From: Polyangiaceae bacterium
GTDB taxonomy: Bacteria; Myxococcota_A; Polyangia; Polyangiales; Polyangiaceae
Length of the DNA stretch: 64,000 bases
Assembly: GCA_025936115.1 (NCBI GenBank)
Contig: JAICTZ010000006.1
Location: 124,001-188,000 of the forward strand
Direction: 5' to 3'
Positions 24,467 to 32,803 of this stretch are shown here, piece after piece. The position numbers were made by a program, and so were the translations under genes. The first letter of the stretch is position 1, and each line of letters begins with the position of its first letter. The notes under the pieces are model-generated. The model was not told where the DNA came from, searched no databases, and saw only the letters and a program-made list of their open reading frames with translations.

Positions 24467-24960
24467 CGGCGCCGCCCGTCGACGTGGACCTCGGCGCACC
24501 CTTCGTGCGAACGCGGCGCCGCGTCTGGCTCACGCCGGCGCTGCTCGGTCTCGCGACGTTCGCGCTCACGTCGCTCTCGATCCGGAGCGCCGCCGAGCGC
24601 CAAGAGCCCATCCTCGACTCGATGGAAATCCAACCGTTCGAAGCCGCTGCGACGCTCGCCTACGCGTGGGGCTCGACCGAAGACGCGCGGGCGCTCGAGC
24701 GCCAAGTGCTCGCCCTGGCCGAACGCCGGCGCGGCTCGGAACCCGCCGCACACGCGCGCCCGAGCGGCGAGCCCGACTTTGCGACGCTACGCCGCATGGA
24801 CGCGGACATGGCCAAATTCCGCCTCGCCGTGCTCGAAGCCGCTCCCCGCGCAACCTTCGACCGCCTGTGCGCCGCCGCCACGATCCGCTGCAACGTGTAC
24901 ACGCTCGACAGCCTCATCAAGCTGCTCGAAAAGCAGCGCCTCGTTCACGACATTCACTGA
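24463..24960 (+). CDS. Membrane-anchored protein of unknown function
   Basis: 165 residues from the GTG at 24463, which overlaps the upstream stop. One membrane segment (WLTPALLGLATFALTSLSI) follows a basic RTRRR. The remainder is helical, with two cysteines near the end (LCAAATIRCNVYTLD). It likely acts with the small protein before it. Earlier in-frame starts would run through the upstream gene and are rejected. Confidence 0.65.
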   Translation: MTAPPVDVDLGAPFVRTRRRVWLTPALLGLATFALTSLSIRSAAERQEPILDSMEIQPFEAAATLAYAWGSTEDARALERQVLALAERRRGSEPAAHARPSGEPDFATLRRMDADMAKFRLAVLEAAPRATFDRLCAAATIRCNVYTLDSLIKLLEKQRLVHDIH

Positions 24961-25069
24961 GCTTTTGAGTGTGGGGCGACCGCTGTTCGGCGCCGAAATG
25001 GCTGCGGTTTCGAGCCGTTCCACGGCGGTTGCGGGCACCGGCCCACCGGCGTACACCACGCGGCCCGCC

Positions 25070-27562
25070 ATGCGCGTCTCCTACAACTGGCTCCGCGAGC
25101 TGCTCCCCGAGCTCACTTTGTCTCCTGGCGAGGTCGCCGATCGGCTGAACGATATCGGGCTCGCCGTCGATCGCGTGGAGGCGCGCGGCCAGGCACTCAC
25201 CCAGGTGCGACTCGCGCGCGTGACGGCGCTCGAACCGCATCCGAAGCGCTCCGGGTTGCGGCTCGTGACGATCGAGCACGGGCGCGGGACGCAGCGGGTC
25301 GTCTGCGGCGCCGCCAACGTGCCGGAGCCGGGCGGCCTGGTGGTACTCGCGCCGCTCGGCGCGCGTTTGCCGTCGCTCCCGGAGCCGCTCGCTCCGCGCG
25401 AGATCGGCGGCGTGCTGAGTGAAGGCATGCTCGTGAGTGAAAGCGAGCTCGGGCTCACGGCTCAGGCCGAGGGCATCGTCGTGCTGGCGGCGGGAGCGGC
25501 CGAACCGGGGCGCACGCTCGCCGAGCTCGTGCCGAGCGCCGTCGATACGATTTTCGAGCTCGACGTGACGCCGAATCGACCCGACGCGCTCGGTCACGTC
25601 GGCGTGGCGCGCGACCTCGCGGCGCTGCTCGCGCTCGGCGCGCCGCGCCCCACGCCGGCCGGCGCCGTCACGCAATCGGACGTGGCGCTCGCCTCGCTCG
25701 TCACGATCGAAAATCGCGACACGGAGCGTTGCCCCCATTACGCCGCCGGCGCCGTGCTCGACGTGACGGTCGGCCCCTCGCCGCTCTGGCTGCGCTGGCG
25801 GCTCGAGAGCCTCGGCGTGCGCGCGATTTCCAACGTCGTCGACGTGACGAACCTGATTTTACTCGAGTTTAGCCAGCCGCTCCACGCGTTCGATCTCGAC
25901 CGGCTGCGCGGCGCGCGCATCGTCGTGCGGCGCGCGACGCCGGCCGAGCCGTTCACGACGCTCGACGGCGTCGCCCGCAAGCTCGACGCCGACGATCTCG
26001 TGATCGCCGACGGCGACGCGCCGAGCGCGCTCGCCGGTGTGATGGGCGGGCAAGACAGCGAGATCCGCGCGACCACGCGCCGCGTGCTGCTCGAGTGCGC
26101 GTACTTTCAGCCGCGCGGCGTGCGCCGCACGGCGCGCCGGCACGGTTTGCACACCGAGTCGAGCCATCGCTTCGAGCGTGGCGTCGATTTCGGCGCCGTA
26201 CCCGCCGTGCTCGAACGCGCGAAGGAGCTGCTCGCGGAGCTATCGGGCGGCAGTATCGTCACGGGCGCGATTCACGCGCGCGGCCCCGAAGTCGCCCCGG
26301 CGCGCATTCGGCTGCGTTCGAGCCGGCTCGATACGTTGCTCGGAGTGGCGGTGCCGTTCGAGCCCGCCGTCGCGAGTCTCGAGCGGCTCGGCTTCGCGGT
26401 CGCGTCACGCTCCGGCTCGGGTGAGAGCGCGGCCGTCGAGGTGCTCGCCGCGTCGCACCGGCCCGACGTGACGCTCGAGGTCGATCTCGTGGACGAGGTT
26501 TCGCGCTTGCGCGGCCTCGACGCGATCCCGGCGCGCTTACCCGCGGTCGCGCCGCAACCGCCCCGCCGCACGGGCGAGCTCGAGCGGCGCGTGCTCGAGG
26601 TGGTCCAAGCGCTCGGCCTGAGCGAAGCGCTCACGTACGCGTTCGTGGATCCGGCGGATTTGCGTAAGCTCAAGGCGCCCGAACCGGCCGTGACACTCAA
26701 AAATCCGCTCGGGGAGGAGCGCAGCGTGATGCGCACGAGTCTCCTGCCGGGACTCTTGAGCTCGCTCACCCGCGCGCGCCGGCGCGGTGAGACGCGGGTG
26801 CGGCTGTTTTCGCTCGGCGCGACGTTCCATGCGCCCGTGCTCGCTCCGAGCGACGGCGCGCGACCGCGCCTGCCCGAAGACGTGGGCTCGCTCCCGAGCG
26901 AACGCCTGGAGCTCGCGGTCGTGCTCGCGGGTCCACGCCTCGAGCGGCTCGTGCTCGACCCGCCCGAGGTCGACGTCTACGACGCCAAAGCGATCGCGGT
27001 CGAGCTCGTCGAGCGGCTCACGCAACGCAGCGCGACGGTCGAGAACGCCGGGGCGGCCGACGGCGTCGCCCACTTGCATCCGCGCGGCAGAGGCATCGTG
27101 CGCGTCGGCGACGCGGTGCTCGGCCGCTTCGGTCCCCTGCACCCCGAGGTCGTCGACGCCTTCGCGCTCGGCGGGCAAGCCCAGGTGATCGAGCTCGATC
27201 TCGAGGCCCTCGAGCGGCTCGGTACGGTCGTGCCGCGCTACCGCACCATCCCGCGTTTGCCCGCGGTGACGCGCGACGTGTCGCTCGTGGTGGGCGAGGA
27301 CGTGCAAGCCGGTCGCGTCCTCGGAGTGCTCGCGCGCGCCGCCGGGGAGCTCTGCGAGTCGATCGACGTGGCCGCCGAATTTCGCGGCGGCTCGCTGCCC
27401 GCCGGCAGCCGCTCGCTCACGTTCCGCGTGGTGTACCGCGATCCCAAAGCGCGCCTCGACGCAGACGACGCTCGCACATTGACCGATCAGGAGGTCGATG
27501 CCGTCGCGACCCGCATGCTCGAGGCGGCGCGCGCGGAGCTCGGAGCGATGCTCCGCACATGA
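25070..27562 (+). CDS. pheT: Phenylalanine-tRNA ligase beta subunit
   Basis: 830 residues. The N-terminus MRVSYNWLRELLPELTLSPG is typical of PheT, followed by the tRNA-binding (EMAP II-like) domain with VVCGAANVPEPGGLVVLAPL. The B3/B4 editing region has TNLILLEFSQPLHAFDLDRL and VMGGQDSEI; the B5 domain has TLEVDLVDEVSRLRGLDAIP; the C-terminus is the FDX-ACB domain with IPRLPAVTRDVSLVVGEDV. It charges tRNA-Phe together with PheS. The pheS gene is not adjacent upstream, where it is often found. The ATG at 25070 matches the family N-terminus; upstream in-frame codons do not. Confidence 0.96.
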   Translation: MRVSYNWLRELLPELTLSPGEVADRLNDIGLAVDRVEARGQALTQVRLARVTALEPHPKRSGLRLVTIEHGRGTQRVVCGAANVPEPGGLVVLAPLGARLPSLPEPLAPREIGGVLSEGMLVSESELGLTAQAEGIVVLAAGAAEPGRTLAELVPSAVDTIFELDVTPNRPDALGHVGVARDLAALLALGAPRPTPAGAVTQSDVALASLVTIENRDTERCPHYAAGAVLDVTVGPSPLWLRWRLESLGVRAISNVVDVTNLILLEFSQPLHAFDLDRLRGARIVVRRATPAEPFTTLDGVARKLDADDLVIADGDAPSALAGVMGGQDSEIRATTRRVLLECAYFQPRGVRRTARRHGLHTESSHRFERGVDFGAVPAVLERAKELLAELSGGSIVTGAIHARGPEVAPARIRLRSSRLDTLLGVAVPFEPAVASLERLGFAVASRSGSGESAAVEVLAASHRPDVTLEVDLVDEVSRLRGLDAIPARLPAVAPQPPRRTGELERRVLEVVQALGLSEALTYAFVDPADLRKLKAPEPAVTLKNPLGEERSVMRTSLLPGLLSSLTRARRRGETRVRLFSLGATFHAPVLAPSDGARPRLPEDVGSLPSERLELAVVLAGPRLERLVLDPPEVDVYDAKAIAVELVERLTQRSATVENAGAADGVAHLHPRGRGIVRVGDAVLGRFGPLHPEVVDAFALGGQAQVIELDLEALERLGTVVPRYRTIPRLPAVTRDVSLVVGEDVQAGRVLGVLARAAGELCESIDVAAEFRGGSLPAGSRSLTFRVVYRDPKARLDADDARTLTDQEVDAVATRMLEAARAELGAMLRT

Positions 27563-27915
27563 GCGTCCGCACGCGACCGGTGGGGTTGGAGGGCGCGCTC
27601 GCGCTCGCCGTGCTCGCGTTTGCTGCGGCGTGCCACAGGAAGGCGCCAGGACCCGAGGAGTGCCGTGAGTTCGCGTATCAGGCCGCCGGCGTGCGGACCC
27701 AAACGGATCTACTCGTCCCGGGCGCGCTCAAGCGCGTCGACGAGCTCACGACCGAGTGTTTGCTGACGCCGTTCGATCGCGAGCTCCTCACCTGTGTCGA
27801 GCAGGGCCTCTCGACGCGGCTCTGCCTGCGCGATTTCGACGTCAGGCATCCCACGAACGCGCCCGTGGCACCGCTCCGCGCCGAGCGCCGCCCGCGCGAG
27901 TTTCCGTTTCCGTGA
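27559..27915 (+). CDS. Small lipoprotein of unknown function
   Basis: 118 residues, starting at an ATG that overlaps the pheT stop (ATGA). The hydrophobic segment GALALAVLAFAAACHRK ends in a plausible lipobox cysteine. Five further cysteines (PEECREF; TECLLTPF; LLTCVEQGLSTRLCLRDF) suggest disulfides outside the cytoplasm. It is coupled to pheT by the overlap, though no functional link is evident. Confidence 0.68.
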   Translation: MSVRTRPVGLEGALALAVLAFAAACHRKAPGPEECREFAYQAAGVRTQTDLLVPGALKRVDELTTECLLTPFDRELLTCVEQGLSTRLCLRDFDVRHPTNAPVAPLRAERRPREFPFP

Positions 27916-27997
27916 AGCGCTCAAGTGCCTTAGTGCGCCGCGCCCAGGAAGGAACCACGCCTACCGCGCGTTTCGATCCTGCAGCAAAGCGTCTAGC

Positions 27998-28975
27998 ATG
28001 CCGTCCTTGCCCTCCCTCGCAGACTTCCCGCCGATTTTTTTGATCGTGTTTGCGGTGCTGCTCGGGCTCTTGTTCGGCAGCTTCTTGAATGTCGTGATCC
28101 ACCGGCTACCGCGCGGTGAGAGCATCGCCTTTCCGGGCTCGCATTGTCCCGAGTGTGGGCAGCCGATCAAGCCGCGCGACAACGTGCCAGTGCTGAGCTA
28201 CGTCCTCTTGCTCGGCCGCTCCCGCTGTTGCAAGACGCCGATCTCGCCGCGCTACCCGCTCGTCGAAGCGATCGGCGGGCTGGTTGCCTGGGCGGTCATG
28301 CGCTCGATCGTGCTCGAGCTATCGCCCGACACGTCGATCGCCCGCGCCATGGCGCTTTTCTTCGCGTACCTCGCGCTCGCGCTCGGCTTGATTGCGGCCG
28401 CGTTCATCGATCTCGAGCACATGCTCTTGCCCGACGAAATCACGCTCGGCGGCGCGGGGCTCGGCATCGCCACGGTGCCGCTGCGCGCGGACGCGAGCTT
28501 TCGCGAGTCACTGCTCGGCGCAGCCGTCGGTTTCGTCGTCGTGTGGCTGCCGTTCGTCTTTCTGTACTCCAAGCTGCGCGGGCGGCCCGGCATGGGGCTC
28601 GGCGACGCCAAGCTCGTGCTGCTCGCGGGCGCGTGGTTCGGCTGGCTCGGCGCTCTCTTCGCGCTCTTGGCCGGCGCCGTGCAAGCCACTGCAATACTCG
28701 CCGCCATCTTCGCGACCGGCAAAAAGCTCGAGGAGCCGCCCGCCGTGGTCGAGGAACGCAAGGCATTGCTCGCCGCGCTCGAGCGCGCCGAAGGCGCCGA
28801 ACGCGACGCGCTCGAGCGGGAGCTCGCCGAGGACCCGCTCGCGAAGGAGCCCGAACCCGGCCTGGCCGGTGCGCGGCTCGCCTTCGGGCCGTTCATCATC
28901 CTCGCGATCCTCGAATTCATGTTTTACGGCCCGCTGATTCGGAGCGAGCTGCTCTCGGGGTTGAGCCTGCCGTGA
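27998..28975 (+). CDS. pilD: Prepilin leader peptidase (A24 family)
   Basis: 325 residues, polytopic. The N-terminal domain has LLFGSFLNVVIHRLPRGESI and the CPECG of the zinc site; the second cysteine pair reads SRCCKTPIS, so one cysteine is shifted from the usual CxxC. The catalytic aspartates are in AAFIDLEHMLLPDEI and in GMGLGDAKL (GxGD). A charged helical insert of about 50 residues (KLEEPPAVVEERKALLAALE and on) lies before the last membrane segments. It cleaves and N-methylates type IV prepilins or type II secretion pseudopilins. No pilin genes are adjacent. The next gene overlaps its stop. Confidence 0.92.
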   Translation: MPSLPSLADFPPIFLIVFAVLLGLLFGSFLNVVIHRLPRGESIAFPGSHCPECGQPIKPRDNVPVLSYVLLLGRSRCCKTPISPRYPLVEAIGGLVAWAVMRSIVLELSPDTSIARAMALFFAYLALALGLIAAAFIDLEHMLLPDEITLGGAGLGIATVPLRADASFRESLLGAAVGFVVVWLPFVFLYSKLRGRPGMGLGDAKLVLLAGAWFGWLGALFALLAGAVQATAILAAIFATGKKLEEPPAVVEERKALLAALERAEGAERDALERELAEDPLAKEPEPGLAGARLAFGPFIILAILEFMFYGPLIRSELLSGLSLP

Positions 28976-29370
28976 AGCGTCGGGCCGCCTGCTGTCTCGT
29001 GCTCGTGGGCTGCGGTGCGAGTACGCCGGTAGTGCCCAAGGGTCCGCATCCGCCGCACATTCAAGAATTTTTGCCGGTCGCTTACCCCCCTCCTCCCGCC
29101 CAAGTCGAGGAGATCCCGAACGGCGTCAAGAATCCGAGCTGCGCGTGGGAGGACGGTCACTACACCTGGGAGGGTCGGCGCTGGGAGTGGCAACCGGGGC
29201 GCTGGGTCGTGCCGGCGCCGGGTTGCTACTACGCACCCCCCGTCGTGGCCTGGTCGAAAGCTGGCGAAGAGCGCCTCTATTTCACGCCCCCGCGCTGGTA
29301 CAGGACCGACGCTGCCGAGTTGCCCGAGAATAAGGCCGGTTGCCCCGAGCCACCCGCGTGCCCGCCCTGA
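28972..29370 (+). CDS. Small exported protein with YxWQPGxW-like repeats
   Basis: 132 residues from a GTG overlapping the pilD stop (GTGA). A short hydrophobic start ends in LVGCGAS, a lipobox-like cysteine. The body has HYTWEGRRWEWQPGRW, a Trp/Tyr-rich motif like the YxWxPGxW repeats of exported proteins, and CYYAPPVVAW. It ends in Pro/Cys-rich residues. Function unknown; translational coupling to pilD suggests an envelope role. Confidence 0.66.
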   Translation: MKRRAACCLVLVGCGASTPVVPKGPHPPHIQEFLPVAYPPPPAQVEEIPNGVKNPSCAWEDGHYTWEGRRWEWQPGRWVVPAPGCYYAPPVVAWSKAGEERLYFTPPRWYRTDAAELPENKAGCPEPPACPP

Positions 29371-29468
29371 CCTGTAGCAAGCGGCGCCCGGCTCCGCGTT
29401 CTCGCTCTGAGTGAGCGGCCCATGCCTGCCTAGCGCGTGGGCGGCGACTAATACATCAAGTGTTCAGA

Positions 29469-29501
29469 GAGTTCGTGTGCGCCGCCAGCACACACGAACT
29501 C
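29469..29501. repeat. 11-bp inverted repeat upstream of the Ser/Thr kinase gene
   Basis: GAGTTCGTGTG at 29469-29479 and CACACGAACTC at 29491-29501 are perfect complements with an 11-base gap. No T-run follows, so it is not an intrinsic terminator. It lies 67 bp before the kinase start and could be an operator or an mRNA hairpin. Confidence 0.75.
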
Positions 29502-29567
29502 ACAGGATTAACTAACAACCCGGCGCGGGCGTACTGAAGGGCTGACGCTGTTGTATCTTGAGGGATC

Positions 29568-30929
29568 TTGGGCCTCTCTTCTCAAGTAAAAGATCCCGAC
29601 GAACGTGCCCCGGTACGCTCAGGGCCCCGGACCACGCAGCTCGTGGCGGGCGAGATTGTCGCGGGACGATATCGGCTGGTGCGCGAGCTCGGCGCGGGCG
29701 GCATGGGCGTCGTGTGGGTAGCCCATTCGCTCGCGCTCGGCGTCGACGTCGCCATCAAGCTCATCCGCGCGGACGTGGCGGACCCCGAGCTCTCCTCGCG
29801 CATGGCGCGCGAAGCGCAAGTGACGGCGGCGCTCGGCCACCCGGCGATCGTGCGCGTGTTCGATTTCGGCACGACGGAGCACGGCGCGCCCTTCCTCGCG
29901 ATGGAGCTCGCGCAGGGCGAGACGCTCGGCGCCTTACTCACGCGTGAGAAGCGGCTCGGCGCCGTGGAGGCGCTGAAGCTCGTGCTGCCCATCGTCGACG
30001 GCCTGCGCTGCGCACACGAGCGCGGCATCGTGCACCGCGACATCAAGCCCGAAAACGTGTTCATCGCGCGCGACGCGCTCGGGCGCGTGCAGCCGAAGCT
30101 GCTCGACTTCGGCATCGCCAAGCTCGAACACCACCCGAACGTGTCGCGTCTCACGCAAGTCGGTGTCGTGCTGGGCAGTCCCGAATACATGTCACCCGAG
30201 CAGGCGCGCGGCGTGGGTAGCGTCGACGCGCGCACCGATGTGTGGGCGCTCTCCGTCCTCATCTACGAGATGCTCACCGGCGGCGTCCCGTTCAAGGTCG
30301 AAAACTACAACGCCCTCATGCAAGCGATCTTGAACGAGCCGCCCGTGCCGAGCTTCGAGTACGGCGCCGGCGATCGCGAGCTCTGGCATATTCTCGCGAA
30401 GGGACTCGAAAAGTCGCGCGAGCGGCGCTGGGCGAGCATGACCGAGCTCGGCGAAGCGCTGGCGTTCTGGCTCGCCGATCACGGCGTCAGCGAGGACGCA
30501 GCGGGTAACTCGCTCGCGGCGGTCTGGCTCAACGGCACCTTGACGGGGGTCTCGCTCGGGCGGCCGTGGCGACAGCGCGGCGGGCGCAGGCTCACGCCGA
30601 ACCGAATCGTGGCCGCGGCGGTTCTCGTCCTGAGCGTCGGTGTCTTCTCCTGGCTCCAAGCAGCCCACAAACCAGAGGCACCGAACGCCAGCCGCACCCT
30701 CGCGACCGCGCTGCCCGTGGCGGCCGCTCCAGCCGCCGCGGCGGTCTTGCCGAACGCGTCGTCCACGGCCGCTCCAGTCGCAACGCCGTCCGTCATCTCG
30801 CAGCCAGCGTCGCAGCCGCTCGCTTCTACTTCCAAGCGCGTGACCCGAACGCCCCCGCGCGCGCCGCGTCCTTCACGTCATACCGAGCAGCCCTCGGCGA
30901 GCAAGAGCATTCGTGATTTCGGCTTTTGA
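29568..30929 (+). CDS. Ser/Thr protein kinase, membrane-anchored (Pkn type)
   Basis: 453 residues from a TTG start with GAGGG just upstream (a GTG at 29643 just before the kinase domain is an alternative). The kinase domain has the glycine loop LGAGGMGVVW, the Lys in VAIKLI, HRDIKPEN, DFG in LLDFGIAKL and SPEYMSPEQA, so it should be active. A single membrane segment (NRIVAAAVLVLSVGVFSWLQ) follows at about residue 345, then an Ala/Pro/Ser/Thr-rich extracytoplasmic tail ending in KSIRDFGF. The next gene starts inside its 3' end. Confidence 0.93.
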   Translation: MGLSSQVKDPDERAPVRSGPRTTQLVAGEIVAGRYRLVRELGAGGMGVVWVAHSLALGVDVAIKLIRADVADPELSSRMAREAQVTAALGHPAIVRVFDFGTTEHGAPFLAMELAQGETLGALLTREKRLGAVEALKLVLPIVDGLRCAHERGIVHRDIKPENVFIARDALGRVQPKLLDFGIAKLEHHPNVSRLTQVGVVLGSPEYMSPEQARGVGSVDARTDVWALSVLIYEMLTGGVPFKVENYNALMQAILNEPPVPSFEYGAGDRELWHILAKGLEKSRERRWASMTELGEALAFWLADHGVSEDAAGNSLAAVWLNGTLTGVSLGRPWRQRGGRRLTPNRIVAAAVLVLSVGVFSWLQAAHKPEAPNASRTLATALPVAAAPAAAAVLPNASSTAAPVATPSVISQPASQPLASTSKRVTRTPPRAPRPSRHTEQPSASKSIRDFGF

Positions 30930-31875
30930 GCGCTGGCGCGTCATCCTCGCTTGCTTGTTCCTCGCGGCCTCGTCGTGGTCGCTGAACGCCGTCGCTCAGG
31001 AGGATGGCGACGGCGACGCGCGCACCGCGGCACGCGCTCTCGCGGTGCAAGGCGCCGCCGCGTTCGAACAGCGCGACTTCGAGCGGGCGCTCGTGCTCTT
31101 TCAGCGCGCGGGCGCGATCATTGCAGCCCCCACGATCACGCTGATGGAAGCGCGGACGCTGGTCGAGCTCGGGCGCTTGGTCGAAGCGCTCGAGCGCTAT
31201 GGAGCGACCGAGCACATGCTGGTGCTCGACCCGGACAACGAAGCGTATCGCGAGGCGGCGGCGGCCGCCGCGCGTGAAACCCAGCCGTTGCTCGAGCGGA
31301 TCCCGACGCTACGCGTTCGCGTCGGCGGCCCTGCCGCGGGCGAAACCGTCACGATCATGCTGGACCAAAAGAGCGTGCAGCCCGCGCTCGCCGCGATCGA
31401 TCGCCCCTGCGATCCCGGACCACATCGCGTCGACGTGCGCACCTCGCTCGGCCGCAGCGCCACGCGTGAGTTCACCCTCGCCGAGGGCGCGCACGAGGAC
31501 ATCGAGCTCACGCTCGGGCCGCTCGCGCCCGCCCCACTCCCCGAACCGCGCGCTCAGCCTTCGAACCGCGGCAACACGGCCGGCTGGGCCCTCGTCATTT
31601 CCGGCGCGGCGCTCACGGGCGTCGGCACCCTCACGGGCGTCATGGCGCTCAACCACAAGTCGGACCTCGACGCCGTGTGCACGCCCGGCTGTCCACCGTC
31701 GAGCAGCACGACGCTCGACGCATATCGGCGCGAACGCAATATTTCCTACCTGACCTTCCTGGCCGGCGGGGTCGCGCTCGCGGGCGGCACGTACCTCGTC
31801 TTGACGCATCCAGCGCGCAAGCTCGCGCTCTACGTCACGCCGAATCTCGTCGCGATGGGCGGGTCGTTCCAGTGA
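30913..31875 (+). CDS. Exported TPR/PEGA-like protein coupled to the kinase
   Basis: 320 residues from a GTG that overlaps the kinase gene by 17 bp. A signal peptide (VILACLFLAASSWSLNAVAQ) precedes a TPR-like helical segment (AVQGAAAFEQRDFERALVLF), a beta domain (IPTLRVRVGGPAAGETVTIM to IELTLGP) of the PEGA kind, then two membrane segments (GWALVISGAALTGVGTLTG; ISYLTFLAGGVALAGGTYLV). Proteins of this build often follow Pkn kinases in myxobacteria. Role unknown; it is possibly an envelope partner of the kinase. Confidence 0.75.
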   Translation: MISAFERWRVILACLFLAASSWSLNAVAQEDGDGDARTAARALAVQGAAAFEQRDFERALVLFQRAGAIIAAPTITLMEARTLVELGRLVEALERYGATEHMLVLDPDNEAYREAAAAAARETQPLLERIPTLRVRVGGPAAGETVTIMLDQKSVQPALAAIDRPCDPGPHRVDVRTSLGRSATREFTLAEGAHEDIELTLGPLAPAPLPEPRAQPSNRGNTAGWALVISGAALTGVGTLTGVMALNHKSDLDAVCTPGCPPSSSTTLDAYRRERNISYLTFLAGGVALAGGTYLVLTHPARKLALYVTPNLVAMGGSFQ

Positions 31876-32642
31876 CCCGCGTGATGCGCTTGCGCCCTGC
31901 TCGAAGATTCCGCGAGCTCGCTCTTGCGGCGCTCGTCGGGCTGACGCTCGCCGGCTGCCCGCTGACGGACCACTACTACATCGACGGCAGCCTCGGAGGC
32001 GCTACGGCAGCAAACGGCGGCGCGCCGCCAGGCCCACCCAAAGGCAAGGGCGGCGCCGAGAACCCAGACCACGAAGGCTGCGTCGCCGCACCCGAGGTCT
32101 GCGACGGGGTGAGCAATGATTGCGACGCCGACGTCGACGAGGACGACGTGTGCCCGCCCGGCTGCAGCGCAGAGCAGCGTGACGGCCACGTGTACCTCCT
32201 GTGCGTCGCGCCTTCCACCGCGGCCTACGTCACCTATCAGACGGCGCGCATGCGTTGCGGCAGCGCGGGAATGGACCTCGGACTCATGGTTCACTTCGAG
32301 CTCACCTCCGTCGAGTCCGCAGACGAGGAAGCCTTCTTGAAGGACTGGATCGCGAGCGTTGCGACGGCGACCGACTCCATCTGGCTCGGTGCCAACGACA
32401 TCGTGAAAGGAGGCACTTGGGTTTGGGGTGAAGGGCCCCAGGCGGTGCCGTTCCTGCACGTGGGGGCGATGGGCGCCATGGCCGACCCGGGCAAGTACGC
32501 TGATTTTGCCCCCGGACAACCGAGCGGCTCGAACGAAACGGACGAAGACTGCGGGGCCTTCGACGGCAGCCTCGCTTGGCAGTGGAACGATGAGCATTGC
32601 TCCGCGCCCGCGGCAGGCTACGTCTGCGAACAGAAGCCCTAA
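31872..32642 (+). CDS. Lipoprotein with C-type lectin-like domain
   Basis: 256 residues from a GTG overlapping the previous stop (GTGA; an ATG 12 bp later is possible). The lipobox is LAGC. A short linker is followed by CDGVSNDCDADVDEDDVC, the Asp-rich calcium or copper motif of MopE-like proteins. A C-type lectin domain spans about 105-255: TSVESADEEAFLKDWI, WLGANDIVKGGTWVW and the closing WQWNDEHCSAPAAGYVCE. It may bind a sugar or protein ligand at the surface. It is the third gene of the kinase operon. Confidence 0.82.
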   Translation: MTRVMRLRPARRFRELALAALVGLTLAGCPLTDHYYIDGSLGGATAANGGAPPGPPKGKGGAENPDHEGCVAAPEVCDGVSNDCDADVDEDDVCPPGCSAEQRDGHVYLLCVAPSTAAYVTYQTARMRCGSAGMDLGLMVHFELTSVESADEEAFLKDWIASVATATDSIWLGANDIVKGGTWVWGEGPQAVPFLHVGAMGAMADPGKYADFAPGQPSGSNETDEDCGAFDGSLAWQWNDEHCSAPAAGYVCEQKP

Positions 32643-32803
32643 CCCTCGACGCAGCTGCTCACTTCGAGCCTAGTAGTCGTTCTGCCCCGAGCCGAGCTTC
32701 CTCTCGTTGTCCACGGCGCCGAGCCGTTGTACTACGCGGTCGCGACCGGCCGCGCCGGTGTAATCTCAGCCGCCATGACCCTTACCCTTTCGTTCCTCCG
32801 CCC

